Assembly (NCBI GenBank): GCA_035501615.1
Contig: DATJVY010000047.1
Location: forward strand, 1 to 25,302
Reading direction: 5' to 3'
Source of the DNA: RPRB01 sp035501615
Lineage (GTDB): Bacteria > Myxococcota > Myxococcia > Myxococcales > Myxococcaceae
DNA: 25,302 nt
Part shown: positions 1 to 7,322 of the stretch, in pieces
Position numbering within the stretch: position 1 is the stretch's first letter
How the letters are laid out: every line of letters starts with the position of its first letter
Notes under the pieces: model-generated
Told to the model about the DNA's origin: nothing
The model's database searches: none
The model's input: the letters and a program-made list of their open reading frames with translations, nothing else
Position numbers and translations under genes: made by a program

Positions 1-1538
1 GGGTTCGACTGGTCCGCACAGCCCGAGCGGGCGCTCGCGCTGACGCAGAGCGAGCAGAGGCACTGGGGAGTGTCGGTGAGCGGATCGAAGTCCTCCCCCG
101 AGGCTCCCTGGCTCTCCGTGGGGTGGAAGAGCCCGAGGGCATGACCCACCTCGTGGGCCACGGTCTCCCCCACCTGGTCGGGACCGCACGAGAGGCTGAA
201 GCTGCTCCCGCAGCTGCTGGAGCTGCTCAGGTCCCCGCTGGAGACCAGCGCCCCTCCCGCGGTCGTACCGTTGAACGTGGACACACCGGGGATCGAGCCG
301 TCGTACCCGATCAGGCGGGTCCCGGCCGGGGCGTTCGGCTCGGTGATCTGATCGACGAAGAAGAGGCTGACCACGTTGCCGGGGCGAGCCAGCGTCAGCA
401 ATTGCCGGTATTCGCTACACGGCTCCGCCGCGAGGCCGGTGCTGACCGAAACCGTCGCCCAGCGGGTTCGTGCCCAGTCCGGCACGTCGTAGTAGGTGAC
501 GTTCTGCAGGCAGATCCCGGCCCGGGCGAAGTCCGCTTCCACGCGCTGGAGCATCCGCTGGAAGTTGGGGTCGGTCGGAGCATTTGCGGCGGTGAAGCTG
601 GTGCTCACGAGGTAGATGGCGAGGTCGAGCCCTCCACTCGTGGGAATGGCTCCCGAGCGGGTGAGCACGGTGATGTCGTAGTGGTTCGCGGTGGAGCCCG
701 AGCCGGGGTCCCCGCACTGGAGCGCCTGGCACTCGTGCAGCAGATCGCTCACGGTGAGGCTCCACGTCCCCGGGGTCAGCCCCTTGGCCGCCTCGAGCAG
801 CCCAGCGGTCCCGTTGGGGAAGGTCACCGCGGCGGTGACCGGCGAGATGGGAGACCAGGTCAGCGTCCGGTCCGACGGCGGCTGAGAGAACGAGGACGGG
901 TAGTCGAAGACCGTCCCGTTGGGAGAGGCGATGGGCGTCGGCACCGGCGAGTTCGGGAGCAGGTCGCCGTAGACGCTCACCTGGGAGACGTTGGTCGATT
1001 GCCCCTGGGACACCACGGTGAATCCGCTCGTCCCGGAGGGAAGCTGGAACTGCACCTTGTCGCCGACCTGGTGCATGCCGAGTGAGAGGGTCTGCGCGGG
1101 GTCGAAGGTGCTCTGGACGATCGGCTGGAAGCAGCCGCCGGGATCGGTGACGTTGATCGTTCCCCCGCTGGTCACGCTGGGCCCGGCGGAACAGCTGGTG
1201 GCCATGGCCGGAGTCGCCGCGGGCGCGAGGCAAACCCTCCCCGCGCTCCCGGCATTTCCGCAGACGAGGCCAGTGGGGCAGCCGCCCCCGGACGCGCACG
1301 AGGGGGCGCAGTACTCGCCGGTGGAGAGCTGCACGCAGGAGCTCCCCGAGGCGCAACCGGTCCCTCCCGAGCAGGTCGAGGTGCAGACGCCGCCCGGGAA
1401 GTCGGCGTTGTCCACGCAGGTGAGCCCGCTCCCGCAGCTGGGGGTGCACGAGGCGGAGCCGAGATCCGGGGTGCTGCCGGTGCACCCGGCACCGAGCGCG
1501 GCGAGCACCAGGAGAAGAGGCGTCGTTGAGGTGCGCAC
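1..1538 (-). CDS. Metzincin-type zinc metalloprotease lipoprotein (3' end cut by window edge)
   Basis: Predicted secreted, probably lipid-anchored zinc protease. The frame is open from a GTG at 1538 to the window start, at least 512 residues. Residues 1-20 form a signal peptide (RTSTTPLLLVLAALGAGC). The Cys has Gly at -1 and Ala at -2 but an atypical -3 residue, so lipidation is likely, not certain. A Cys-rich stretch of about 80 residues follows, then a beta-rich region. The catalytic motif HEVGHALGLFH (about residues 462-472) matches HExxHxxGxxH of metzincins. A downstream DPLTDTPQC resembles the D-x-D-T-P segment of pappalysin-like M43 enzymes, but the family is inferred. No clear Shine-Dalgarno supports the GTG, so the start is approximate. 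It lies 40 bases downstream of the phosphoesterase gene on the same strand, a possible transcription unit. The missing C-terminus prevents checking for the Met-turn. Confidence 0.85.
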   Translation of the reverse strand, partial: MRTSTTPLLLVLAALGAGCTGSTPDLGSASCTPSCGSGLTCVDNADFPGGVCTSTCSGGTGCASGSSCVQLSTGEYCAPSCASGGGCPTGLVCGNAGSAGRVCLAPAATPAMATSCSAGPSVTSGGTINVTDPGGCFQPIVQSTFDPAQTLSLGMHQVGDKVQFQLPSGTSGFTVVSQGQSTNVSQVSVYGDLLPNSPVPTPIASPNGTVFDYPSSFSQPPSDRTLTWSPISPVTAAVTFPNGTAGLLEAAKGLTPGTWSLTVSDLLHECQALQCGDPGSGSTANHYDITVLTRSGAIPTSGGLDLAIYLVSTSFTAANAPTDPNFQRMLQRVEADFARAGICLQNVTYYDVPDWARTRWATVSVSTGLAAEPCSEYRQLLTLARPGNVVSLFFVDQITEPNAPAGTRLIGYDGSIPGVSTFNGTTAGGALVSSGDLSSSSSCGSSFSLSCGPDQVGETVAHEVGHALGLFHPTESQGASGEDFDPLTDTPQCLCSLCVSASARSGCADQSN

Positions 1539-1578
1539 GCTGGAGCCGGAGCGTAGCAGGTCGATCGGCGTCCGGTGC

Positions 1579-2439
1579 TCAGGGAGCACGCCGCGCAGTC
1601 GCTCCGCGTGGGGCGCCCCAGGGCTGTGCGGGGGTCCAGGACACATGTCCGTCGATTCCCCACCCCACCCGGAGGACCTGGCCACCACTCCACTCCATCC
1701 ACAGCACTGCGCCGTCGGGCTCGGCCGCCTCGTCGAGGCAGGCGACGCGCGTCTGCTTGCCCCCCGGATGGTGCACCGTCGCGGCGAATCTCTCGTGCGA
1801 GTGTCCGCAGAGCAGCCACCCAGGCTGCAGCTCGTCCACCAGCGAGCGGGTGAGCGGGTTTCCCATCCAGGGGCGGACGGGCTTGCCCGGGGTGCGAGCA
1901 AAGAGGCCTCGGGGCCACTCGTGGGTGAGGAGCAGCTCGACCCCGGCCTCACGCCGCAGTCGGTCCACCTCGGGCCGCCGGAAGTAGCCCGCCTGCTTCC
2001 GGGTGGCGGCGGTGGTCGGAGCCTCGAGCGGTGTCTCCAGCCACTTGGGCGCGTAGATGCCCGAGAGCCAGGCCACCCGGACGCCGGCGATGGTGGCCGC
2101 CCCGACCCGGCCGAGGTAGTGCACCCCGGGGGCCACCTCTCCCCCGCCGGAAAGGAGGTGGAGGCTCTCGAAGTCCTCGTTGTTGCCCCCGATGAAATAG
2201 AACGGCCGCGGCATCCGCGATTCGCCCCGGGCGAAGGCGGCGAACTCGGCGGGCATGGTCCGCTTGGCGGCCTTGCGCCGGTGATCGTCGGCAGTGGCGA
2301 ACGCCTCGACGTCCCCGACGGCAAGCACCGCGTCCGCGGCGCGCCCGAGGGTCTGCTCGAGCGTGTCCAGCCAGGTCCGAACCCGGTGGAACCGCCCGTG
2401 GATGTCGCCCACCCCCACGATGAGAGCAGTGTCGCTCAT
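1579..2439 (-). CDS. Dbr1-like calcineurin-type metallophosphoesterase
   Basis: Binuclear-metal phosphoesterase of 286 residues. Motifs in order: GDIHG (11-15), GDVE (42-45), GGNNE (84-88), LTHEWP (171-176) and CGHSH (211-215). The arrangement FIGGNNE...VAPGVHYLG...GVRVAWLSGIY...THEWP runs co-linear with the eukaryotic RNA lariat debranching enzyme Dbr1 (FIGGNHE...VAPNIYYLG...GVRIGGISGI...SHDWP). This supports a Dbr1-like branch over generic phosphatases. The substrate is unknown: bacteria lack spliceosomal lariats, although group II introns make 2'-5' branches. The usual catalytic His of GNH is Asn here, which could change chemistry. The ATG at 2439 follows a GAGGG stretch. The gene diverges from uvrA across 47 bases and may be cotranscribed with the protease gene downstream. 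The fold is certain; the function is not. Confidence 0.88.
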   Translation of the reverse strand: MSDTALIVGVGDIHGRFHRVRTWLDTLEQTLGRAADAVLAVGDVEAFATADDHRRKAAKRTMPAEFAAFARGESRMPRPFYFIGGNNEDFESLHLLSGGGEVAPGVHYLGRVGAATIAGVRVAWLSGIYAPKWLETPLEAPTTAATRKQAGYFRRPEVDRLRREAGVELLLTHEWPRGLFARTPGKPVRPWMGNPLTRSLVDELQPGWLLCGHSHERFAATVHHPGGKQTRVACLDEAAEPDGAVLWMEWSGGQVLRVGWGIDGHVSWTPAQPWGAPRGATARRAP

Positions 2440-2486
2440 GTCCCGTGCCCTCGGCTCGGGCCCGGTGTTAACAAGGTTGGCTGCGC
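2440..2486. promoter_or_regulatory. Short divergent intergenic region between phosphoesterase and uvrA
   Basis: These 47 bases must hold the upstream signals of two divergent genes unless transcription starts within coding sequence. They contain the palindrome GTTAAC in an otherwise GC-rich stretch. AAGGTTGG lies 9 bases before the uvrA ATG and may serve as its weak ribosome-binding site. No LexA/SOS box of the E. coli or Gram-positive type was recognised. Confidence 0.35.
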
Positions 2487-5372
2487 ATGTCCGAGCCCGA
2501 TGTCATCTCCATCCGGGGCGCCTCCGAGCACAACCTCAAGGCGGTCTCGCTCGACGTCCCCAAGAAGAGACTGGTCGTCTTCAGCGGGGTGAGCGGGAGC
2601 GGGAAGAGCTCGCTCGCCTTCGACACTCTCTACGCCGAGGGACAGCGCCGGTACGTGGAGAGCCTGTCGGCCTATGCCCGGCAGTTCCTCGGGCAGATGG
2701 AAAAGCCGAAGTACGAGACGCTCCGGGGCCTCTCGCCGACGATCTCGATCGAGCAGAAGGCGGCGAGCAACAACCCTCGCTCGACGGTGGGGACGGTGAC
2801 CGAGGTTCACGACTATCTCCGCGTGCTCTACGCCTCGATCGGGGTGCAGCACTGCTGGAAGTGCGGCCGGCGGGTCGGACGGCAGTCGGCCCAGCAGATC
2901 GTCGAGGAGATCCTCCGGATGCCTGCCGGCTCGAAGGTGATGATCCTCGCCCCGCTGGTCCAGGAGCGGAAGGGCGAGCACCGGGAGCTGCTGGCGGACG
3001 CGCAGAAGCGCGGCTTCGCGCGGGCCCGTGTCGACGGACGGGTGCGAGGGCTCGAGGAGCCGCTCACCCTGGACAAGAAGACGAAGCACAGCATCGAGGT
3101 CGTGGTGGACCGGCTGGTCCTCAAGCCCGATCTCCGCTCCCGGCTCACCGACTCGGTGGAGACGGGTCTTCGCGAGGGCAAGGGGGTCCTGCTCCTGACC
3201 GACGAGAGCGGGGGCAACCCGCGGGTGATGAGCGAGCTGAATGCCTGCCACCACTGCGGGCTCTCGTTCGGCGAGCTGACGCCGGCGCACTTCAGCTTCA
3301 ACAACCCGTTGGGCATGTGCCCCGACTGCAACGGGCTGGGGACGAAGCCGGAGATGGACCCGGAGCTCATCGTTCCCGACCCATCACGCACCATCCGGGA
3401 GGGTGCGGTGGAGCCGTGGAGCAGCGGGATGGTGCGGGGCGAGGGCTGGACTGCAGAGTTCGTCGAGCAGCTGGCGAAGGCGTTCGACATCGACCTCGAT
3501 GTCCCCTGGTCCAAGCTGAGCAAGCGCGAGCGGGACGTGGTGCTCTACGGCACCGGAGGCAAGGAGTTCACCGTCAAGTGGGGCGCGGGGGGTCGATGGA
3601 CCATGGAGTGGGAGGGGATGGTGAACAAGCTCCTCCGCTCGTTCCGGACGACCCACAGCGAGGCGATGCGGAAGTACTACGCGCGCTTCTTCTCCCCCCA
3701 GCCCTGCCCCACCTGCCACGGGGAGCGGCTGAAGCCGGAGGTGCGTGCGGTCAAGGTGCACGGGAAGAGCATCGTCGAGCTCTCGCGGCTGACGATCGCC
3801 GAGGCCCGGGACTTCCTGGCCACGATGCCCCTGACCACCGCGGAGGAGCCGGTGGCGCGCGAGCTGCTCAAGGAGATCCAGAGCCGGCTCGGCTTCCTGC
3901 TCGACGTGGGGCTGGGGTACCTGACGCTCGACCGGAGCGCGGCGACGCTCTCGGGTGGCGAGAGCCAGCGGATCCGACTCGCCTCGCAGATGGGCAGCGA
4001 GCTGACGGGGGTGGTCTACATCCTCGACGAGCCAAGCATCGGGCTGCACCAGCGGGACAACGGGAAGCTGCTCGCGACGCTGAAGCGACTGCGCGACCTG
4101 GGGAACTCGGTCATCGTGGTCGAGCACGACCAGGAGACGATGGAGGCCGCGGACTGGATCGTCGACTTCGGCCCTGGCGCCGGTGAGCTCGGCGGTCGCA
4201 TCGTCGCGCAGGGGAGGCCGGCCGAGGTGAAGGAGAACCCATCGAGCCTGACCGGGGCGTACCTGAGCGGGCGGGAGATGATCGAGGTACCCCGCCGCCG
4301 CCGGGAGGCGGGGAAGGCGCGCCTGGTGGTGGAGGGCGCGAAGGAGAACAACCTCCAGAACGTCACGGTGGAGTTCCCGCTGGGCCTCGTGGTGGCGGTG
4401 ACCGGCGTCAGCGGCGCCGGGAAGTCGACGCTCGTGAACGAGATCCTCTACCCCGCGCTGTCGCAGCGGCTGCACGAGGCGCGGGTGGTTCCAGGACGGC
4501 ACCGGGCCGTGAAGGGGGTCGAGCACCTGGACAAGGTCATCGACATCGACCAGAGGCCCATCGGGCGCACGCCACGCAGCAATCCGGCGACCTACACGAA
4601 GGTCTTCGATTCCATCCGCGAGGTGTTCGCGCTCACCCAGGAGGCGCGGGCGTTCGGCTACGACGCGGGGCGGTTCAGCTTCAACGTCAAGGGCGGCCGC
4701 TGCGAGACCTGCGAGGGCGACGGGGTGAAGCTGGTGGAGATGCATTTCCTCCCCGACGTGTACGTGCCGTGCGAGGTGTGCGGGGGGAAGCGTTTCAACG
4801 ATGCGACGCTCCGGGTCCGGTACAAGGGGAAGAACATCGCCGAGGTGCTCGAGATGAGCATTCACGAGGCGAAGGAGCATTTCGCGGTCCACCGAGACAT
4901 CGTCCGGGTGCTGCAGACGCTCGAGGACGTGGGGCTGGGGTACCTGAGGCTGGGCCAGAGCTCGCCGACGCTCTCGGGTGGAGAGGCGCAGCGGATCAAG
5001 CTCAGCCGCGAGCTGGCCCGGGTGGCCACGGGGAGGACGCTCTACATCCTGGACGAGCCCACCACCGGCCTGCACTTCGACGACATCCGCAAGCTGCTGC
5101 GCGTGCTGGAGCGACTGGTGGAAGCGGGGAACACGGTCGTGGTGATCGAGCACAACCTCGATGTCATCAAGAGCGCGGACTGGATCGTCGACCTGGGGCC
5201 GGAGGGTGGCGCGGGCGGCGGACGGGTTCTGGCCGCAGGGACGCCCGAGCAGGTGGCGGCGGTGGAGGCGAGCCACACCGGCCGATACCTCCAGGCTGTG
5301 CTGGAGCGTGGGCGAGCGGCTCAGGCTGGGAAGGCGGTTCCCGCCGCCGCGCAGGCGGCAGCGGCGCAGTGA
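2487..5372 (+). CDS. uvrA: UvrABC excinuclease subunit A
   Basis: Damage-sensing ATPase of nucleotide excision repair. It dimerises and loads UvrB on lesions in the cytoplasm. At 961 residues it has normal length plus a short Ala-rich tail. Visible parts: first Walker A GVSGSGKSS (about 33-41); zinc module CHHCGLSFG...CPDC starting at C254; first ABC signature LSGGESQRIRLA followed by ILDEPSIGLHQ; second Walker A GVSGAGKST (about 640-648); second zinc module CETCEGDG...CEVCGG starting at C739; second signature LSGGEAQRIKL with ILDEPTTGLH. All catalytic elements are intact. The ATG at 2487 is the natural N-terminus because MSEPDVISIRGASEHNLK aligns with the family start. The stop overlaps the next gene by four bases, implying translational coupling. 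Confidence 0.98.
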   Translation: MSEPDVISIRGASEHNLKAVSLDVPKKRLVVFSGVSGSGKSSLAFDTLYAEGQRRYVESLSAYARQFLGQMEKPKYETLRGLSPTISIEQKAASNNPRSTVGTVTEVHDYLRVLYASIGVQHCWKCGRRVGRQSAQQIVEEILRMPAGSKVMILAPLVQERKGEHRELLADAQKRGFARARVDGRVRGLEEPLTLDKKTKHSIEVVVDRLVLKPDLRSRLTDSVETGLREGKGVLLLTDESGGNPRVMSELNACHHCGLSFGELTPAHFSFNNPLGMCPDCNGLGTKPEMDPELIVPDPSRTIREGAVEPWSSGMVRGEGWTAEFVEQLAKAFDIDLDVPWSKLSKRERDVVLYGTGGKEFTVKWGAGGRWTMEWEGMVNKLLRSFRTTHSEAMRKYYARFFSPQPCPTCHGERLKPEVRAVKVHGKSIVELSRLTIAEARDFLATMPLTTAEEPVARELLKEIQSRLGFLLDVGLGYLTLDRSAATLSGGESQRIRLASQMGSELTGVVYILDEPSIGLHQRDNGKLLATLKRLRDLGNSVIVVEHDQETMEAADWIVDFGPGAGELGGRIVAQGRPAEVKENPSSLTGAYLSGREMIEVPRRRREAGKARLVVEGAKENNLQNVTVEFPLGLVVAVTGVSGAGKSTLVNEILYPALSQRLHEARVVPGRHRAVKGVEHLDKVIDIDQRPIGRTPRSNPATYTKVFDSIREVFALTQEARAFGYDAGRFSFNVKGGRCETCEGDGVKLVEMHFLPDVYVPCEVCGGKRFNDATLRVRYKGKNIAEVLEMSIHEAKEHFAVHRDIVRVLQTLEDVGLGYLRLGQSSPTLSGGEAQRIKLSRELARVATGRTLYILDEPTTGLHFDDIRKLLRVLERLVEAGNTVVVIEHNLDVIKSADWIVDLGPEGGAGGGRVLAAGTPEQVAAVEASHTGRYLQAVLERGRAAQAGKAVPAAAQAAAAQ

Positions 5373-6067
5373 CCGGGTCGGTGTTGCGAGCGCGCCCGCG
5401 CGCACCGCTGCAGGCGGTCATCTACGACCTGGACGGCCTGCTCATCGACTCGGAGCCCTGCTGGATGGAGGCCGAGCTCGAGGTGCTGGGGGGCCTCGGG
5501 TTGCCGCTCACGGCCGAGCGGTGCCGGGAGACGACGGGGCTGCGGATGGACGAGGCGGTGGCGTACTGGGCGGCGCGGTATCCGTGGACGGGCGCCACGC
5601 TGGAGGAGGTGGTGCGGCGCATCCTCCGTCGCGTGCTGGCGCTGCTCGCCGAGCGGGCGCCGCTGAAGCCCGGTGTGTGGGAGAGCCTGGCGGTGGTGCG
5701 CCTGGCGGGGATGCGCGTGGCAGTGGCGTCGTCGTCGCCGCTCGGGCTGATCGAGGGTGCTCTGGAGAGGGTCGGGTTGCGGGGGGAATTCGAGCAGGTG
5801 GTGTCGGCGGAGGGTGAGCGTTTCGGCAAGCCCCATCCGGCGGTCTATGTCACGGCGGCAGCGCGGCTCGGGGTGGCGCCGGAGGCGTGTGTGGCGCTCG
5901 AGGATTCGGTGAACGGGGTGTATGCGGCGACTGGGGCGGGGATGCGGTGCATTGCGGTGCCTGAGCGCTGGCCGGTGGACCCTCGTTTCTCCGCGGCGGA
6001 TGCGGTCATCCGGTCGCTGCGGGAGCTCGATGCCGAGCTCCTGGGCCGCGTAGCCGCCAGCCGCTAA
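5369..6067 (+). CDS. hxpB: HAD-superfamily hexitol/sugar phosphatase (HxpB/YniC-like)
   Basis: Haloacid dehalogenase-type phosphatase of 232 residues. Motif I is DLDGLLIDSE (nucleophile D20, acid D22), motif II VASSSP, motif III GKPHP, and motif IV ALEDSVNG. The whole sequence parallels E. coli HxpB (YniC), including DGLLIDSEP, PLKPGVWE and VALEDSVNG, so hydrolysis of hexitol- or 2-deoxyglucose-6-phosphate-type substrates is likely by homology. The chosen GTG at 5369 forms a GTGA overlap with the uvrA stop; an in-frame GTG at 5381 is an alternative. The frame is open far upstream inside uvrA, but only this portion resembles the family. The TAA stop overlaps the first palindromic repeat at 6066. 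Confidence 0.92.
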   Translation: MTGSVLRARPRAPLQAVIYDLDGLLIDSEPCWMEAELEVLGGLGLPLTAERCRETTGLRMDEAVAYWAARYPWTGATLEEVVRRILRRVLALLAERAPLKPGVWESLAVVRLAGMRVAVASSSPLGLIEGALERVGLRGEFEQVVSAEGERFGKPHPAVYVTAAARLGVAPEACVALEDSVNGVYAATGAGMRCIAVPERWPVDPRFSAADAVIRSLRELDAELLGRVAASR

Positions 6068-6098
6068 GGTGCCAGACACCTTCGATCACCTTCGATCA
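6066..6098 (-). repeat. REP-like palindrome copy R1, with tandem half-site arm
   Basis: Plus strand reads AAGGTGCCAGACACCTT followed by TTCGATCACC and TTCGATCA. The GTCTGGC form is therefore on the minus strand, with the ATCGAAGGTG arm in two tandem copies. It overlaps the TAA stop of the hxpB-like gene and marks the 3' side of the RAYT gene. Copy R7 carries the same arm. Confidence 0.92.
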
Positions 6099-6316
6099 AG
6101 ACGGTCGCCGGGAGCCGGGCGCCCAGGCGGGATCTCGCTCGTCAACGTCTCGGCGAACTCGGCCACGACCCCGTGCCTGGCTCTCGTCATCGCATTCGTT
6201 TGCGTCCATGAGGGCGCTCGGGATGCTCTCGGGCGCCAAGTCGGCGCATCTCCACGGTTCCTCGTGCCGAGAAGTACTCGGGGGATGCCGCCCCAATTGG
6301 AAATCGAAGGATGATT
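6099..6316. other. Non-coding 3' flank of the RAYT gene
   Basis: No gene with codon bias or a recognisable family was found in these roughly 220 bases, which lie between the convergent hxpB-like and RAYT genes. Composition is less GC-skewed than neighbouring coding sequence, with small AT-rich patches such as AATTGGAAATCGAAGGATG near 6295-6313. It may be a 3' untranslated part of the mobile element. Confidence 0.5.
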
Positions 6317-7246
6317 TCAGCCGGCGATGCTCGCGTCGGCGGCGACCGTGGCCGGCCAGAAGAATGGCCGAGCCGCTCCTTCGGGGAAGTCGGCCTGGAC
6401 GTCGCCCTTGCGCCAAGCAGCTGAGGCGCTGAGGTAGGCGTTCGCAAACGAACGATAGCGTTGCAGATATCCGATGCTGAGCGCCGGCAGCGTCGCGTGG
6501 CACCAGGGAGCGGGCCTTCGCTCTGGGCGCTGAGGGCGGTGCTGCGGCAGCTGCCGAAGGACTCCCGCGACACCGAGGACATGGCGGAACTGCCTTCGAG
6601 CCTGTTCCTCGATCACGCGCACGGCTTCTCTCAGGAATCTCCGCACGGCTCTGCGACGGTCGAGTCCACTGATCGGAAGCGGGGTCAGTTGAAGCTGCTC
6701 CTCCTCTGCCCAGCGGGGATCGGTTCGACGTCCGCGGTTCGAAGGCAGTGCGTTGCGGCAGCGTCGAGTCCAGTTGAACCACCGCACCCGCCGAGGCCGA
6801 CCGTCGAGCATGAGCGGAAGCGAGCTCAGACCTGGCCACTCTGAACAGCGCCGCACCAGTCCCTCCTTCGGCCCGTGGGCGAGCACGTACTGGACCTTCT
6901 GAAGAAGAGCGGTGTCGTCCAGGATGGGTTGCGCCGAGTAGCGACGCTCCCAGAATGCACCCCGCCAGTGGATGAGCGTTCCGATCTTCTTCGATACGTT
7001 CGTGAGCAGGAACTGCATGAACCGCGGCAGGTTGTTCCCGGGTGCTCGGACGACGAGGTGCATGTGGTTCGAGGCGAAGTTGAAGCAGAAGAGCTCCACA
7101 CTGTTGAGACGTGCGGCTCGGGCCAGTACGCCTTCCAGGACCTCGCGGGTCTCATCCGACGGACGGAGAAACAAACGTCCCTGAAGACAACGAACGGTCA
7201 CGAGATAGATGAATGCTGCGTCGAACATGCGAAGCGGTCTCGGCAC
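6317..7246 (-). CDS. REP-associated tyrosine transposase (RAYT, Y1/HUH family)
   Basis: Single-strand DNA endonuclease/transposase of the IS200-like Y1 class, 309 residues. The N-terminus PRPLRMFDAAFIYLVT fits the family opening. The metal-binding HUH motif is H61-M62-H63 in SNHMHLVVR. The probable catalytic tyrosine is Y120 in QKVQYVLAHGPKEGLV, matching the YIxxNPVRAGLV-type segment of RAYTs. GAFWERRY just before it is also typical. The start is a GTG preceded by GGAGGGGG with a five-base spacer, which decides against a longer frame that would begin inside repeat R2. A basic C-terminal extension of about 130 residues has an intact reading frame. Repeats of one family flank it and recur nearby, which supports a REP-partner role. 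It looks intact; activity is unproven. Confidence 0.9.
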   Translation of the reverse strand: MPRPLRMFDAAFIYLVTVRCLQGRLFLRPSDETREVLEGVLARAARLNSVELFCFNFASNHMHLVVRAPGNNLPRFMQFLLTNVSKKIGTLIHWRGAFWERRYSAQPILDDTALLQKVQYVLAHGPKEGLVRRCSEWPGLSSLPLMLDGRPRRVRWFNWTRRCRNALPSNRGRRTDPRWAEEEQLQLTPLPISGLDRRRAVRRFLREAVRVIEEQARRQFRHVLGVAGVLRQLPQHRPQRPERRPAPWCHATLPALSIGYLQRYRSFANAYLSASAAWRKGDVQADFPEGAARPFFWPATVAADASIAG

Positions 7247-7251
7247 GGAAT

Positions 7252-7259
7252 CCCCCTCC
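7252..7259 (-). promoter_or_regulatory. Ribosome-binding site of the RAYT gene
   Basis: The minus strand reads GGAGGGGG, then ATTCC, then the GTG start. This strong Shine-Dalgarno fixes the start at 7246 and excludes the upstream in-frame extension through the repeat. Confidence 0.75.
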
Positions 7260-7284
7260 GTGCATCGCCGAGCACGAATCGAGC

Positions 7285-7321
7285 CAACGAGGGCAACGAG
7301 GGTGCCAGACACCTTCGGGGG
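7285..7321 (-). repeat. REP-like palindrome copy R2, with tandem arm
   Basis: Plus strand shows CAACGAGGG twice in tandem (7285-7302) running directly into GGTGCCAGACACC (7301-7313) and TTCGGGGG. The GTCTGGC form is on the minus strand, as in R1. It lies between the RAYT 5' end and the 3' end of the transporter gene, whose stop begins two bases beyond. Confidence 0.92.
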
Positions 7322-7322
7322 T

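Larger units (their letters stand above)
6066..7321 (-). mobile_element. REP/RAYT element: IS200-like transposase gene bracketed by palindromic repeats
   Basis: A tyrosine transposase gene (6317-7246) is bracketed by two copies of the GGTGTCTGGCACC palindrome, at 6066-6098 and 7285-7321. Both repeats read in the same orientation as the transposase coding strand. No long terminal inverted repeats are seen, as expected for the IS200/RAYT class. The boundaries are inferred from the repeats alone. Single-strand transposition or domestication cannot be told apart from this sequence. Confidence 0.7.

Noticed and set aside
991..2592. Long plus-strand open frame overlapping the protease and phosphoesterase genes
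   Set aside because: It is antisense to two genes with clear catalytic motifs, has low-complexity Pro/Gly/Arg-rich sequence and no recognisable domain. High GC keeps such frames open.
3384..5405. Long minus-strand open frame antisense to uvrA
   Set aside because: Arg/His/Leu-rich shadow of a fully conserved UvrA; no family resemblance.
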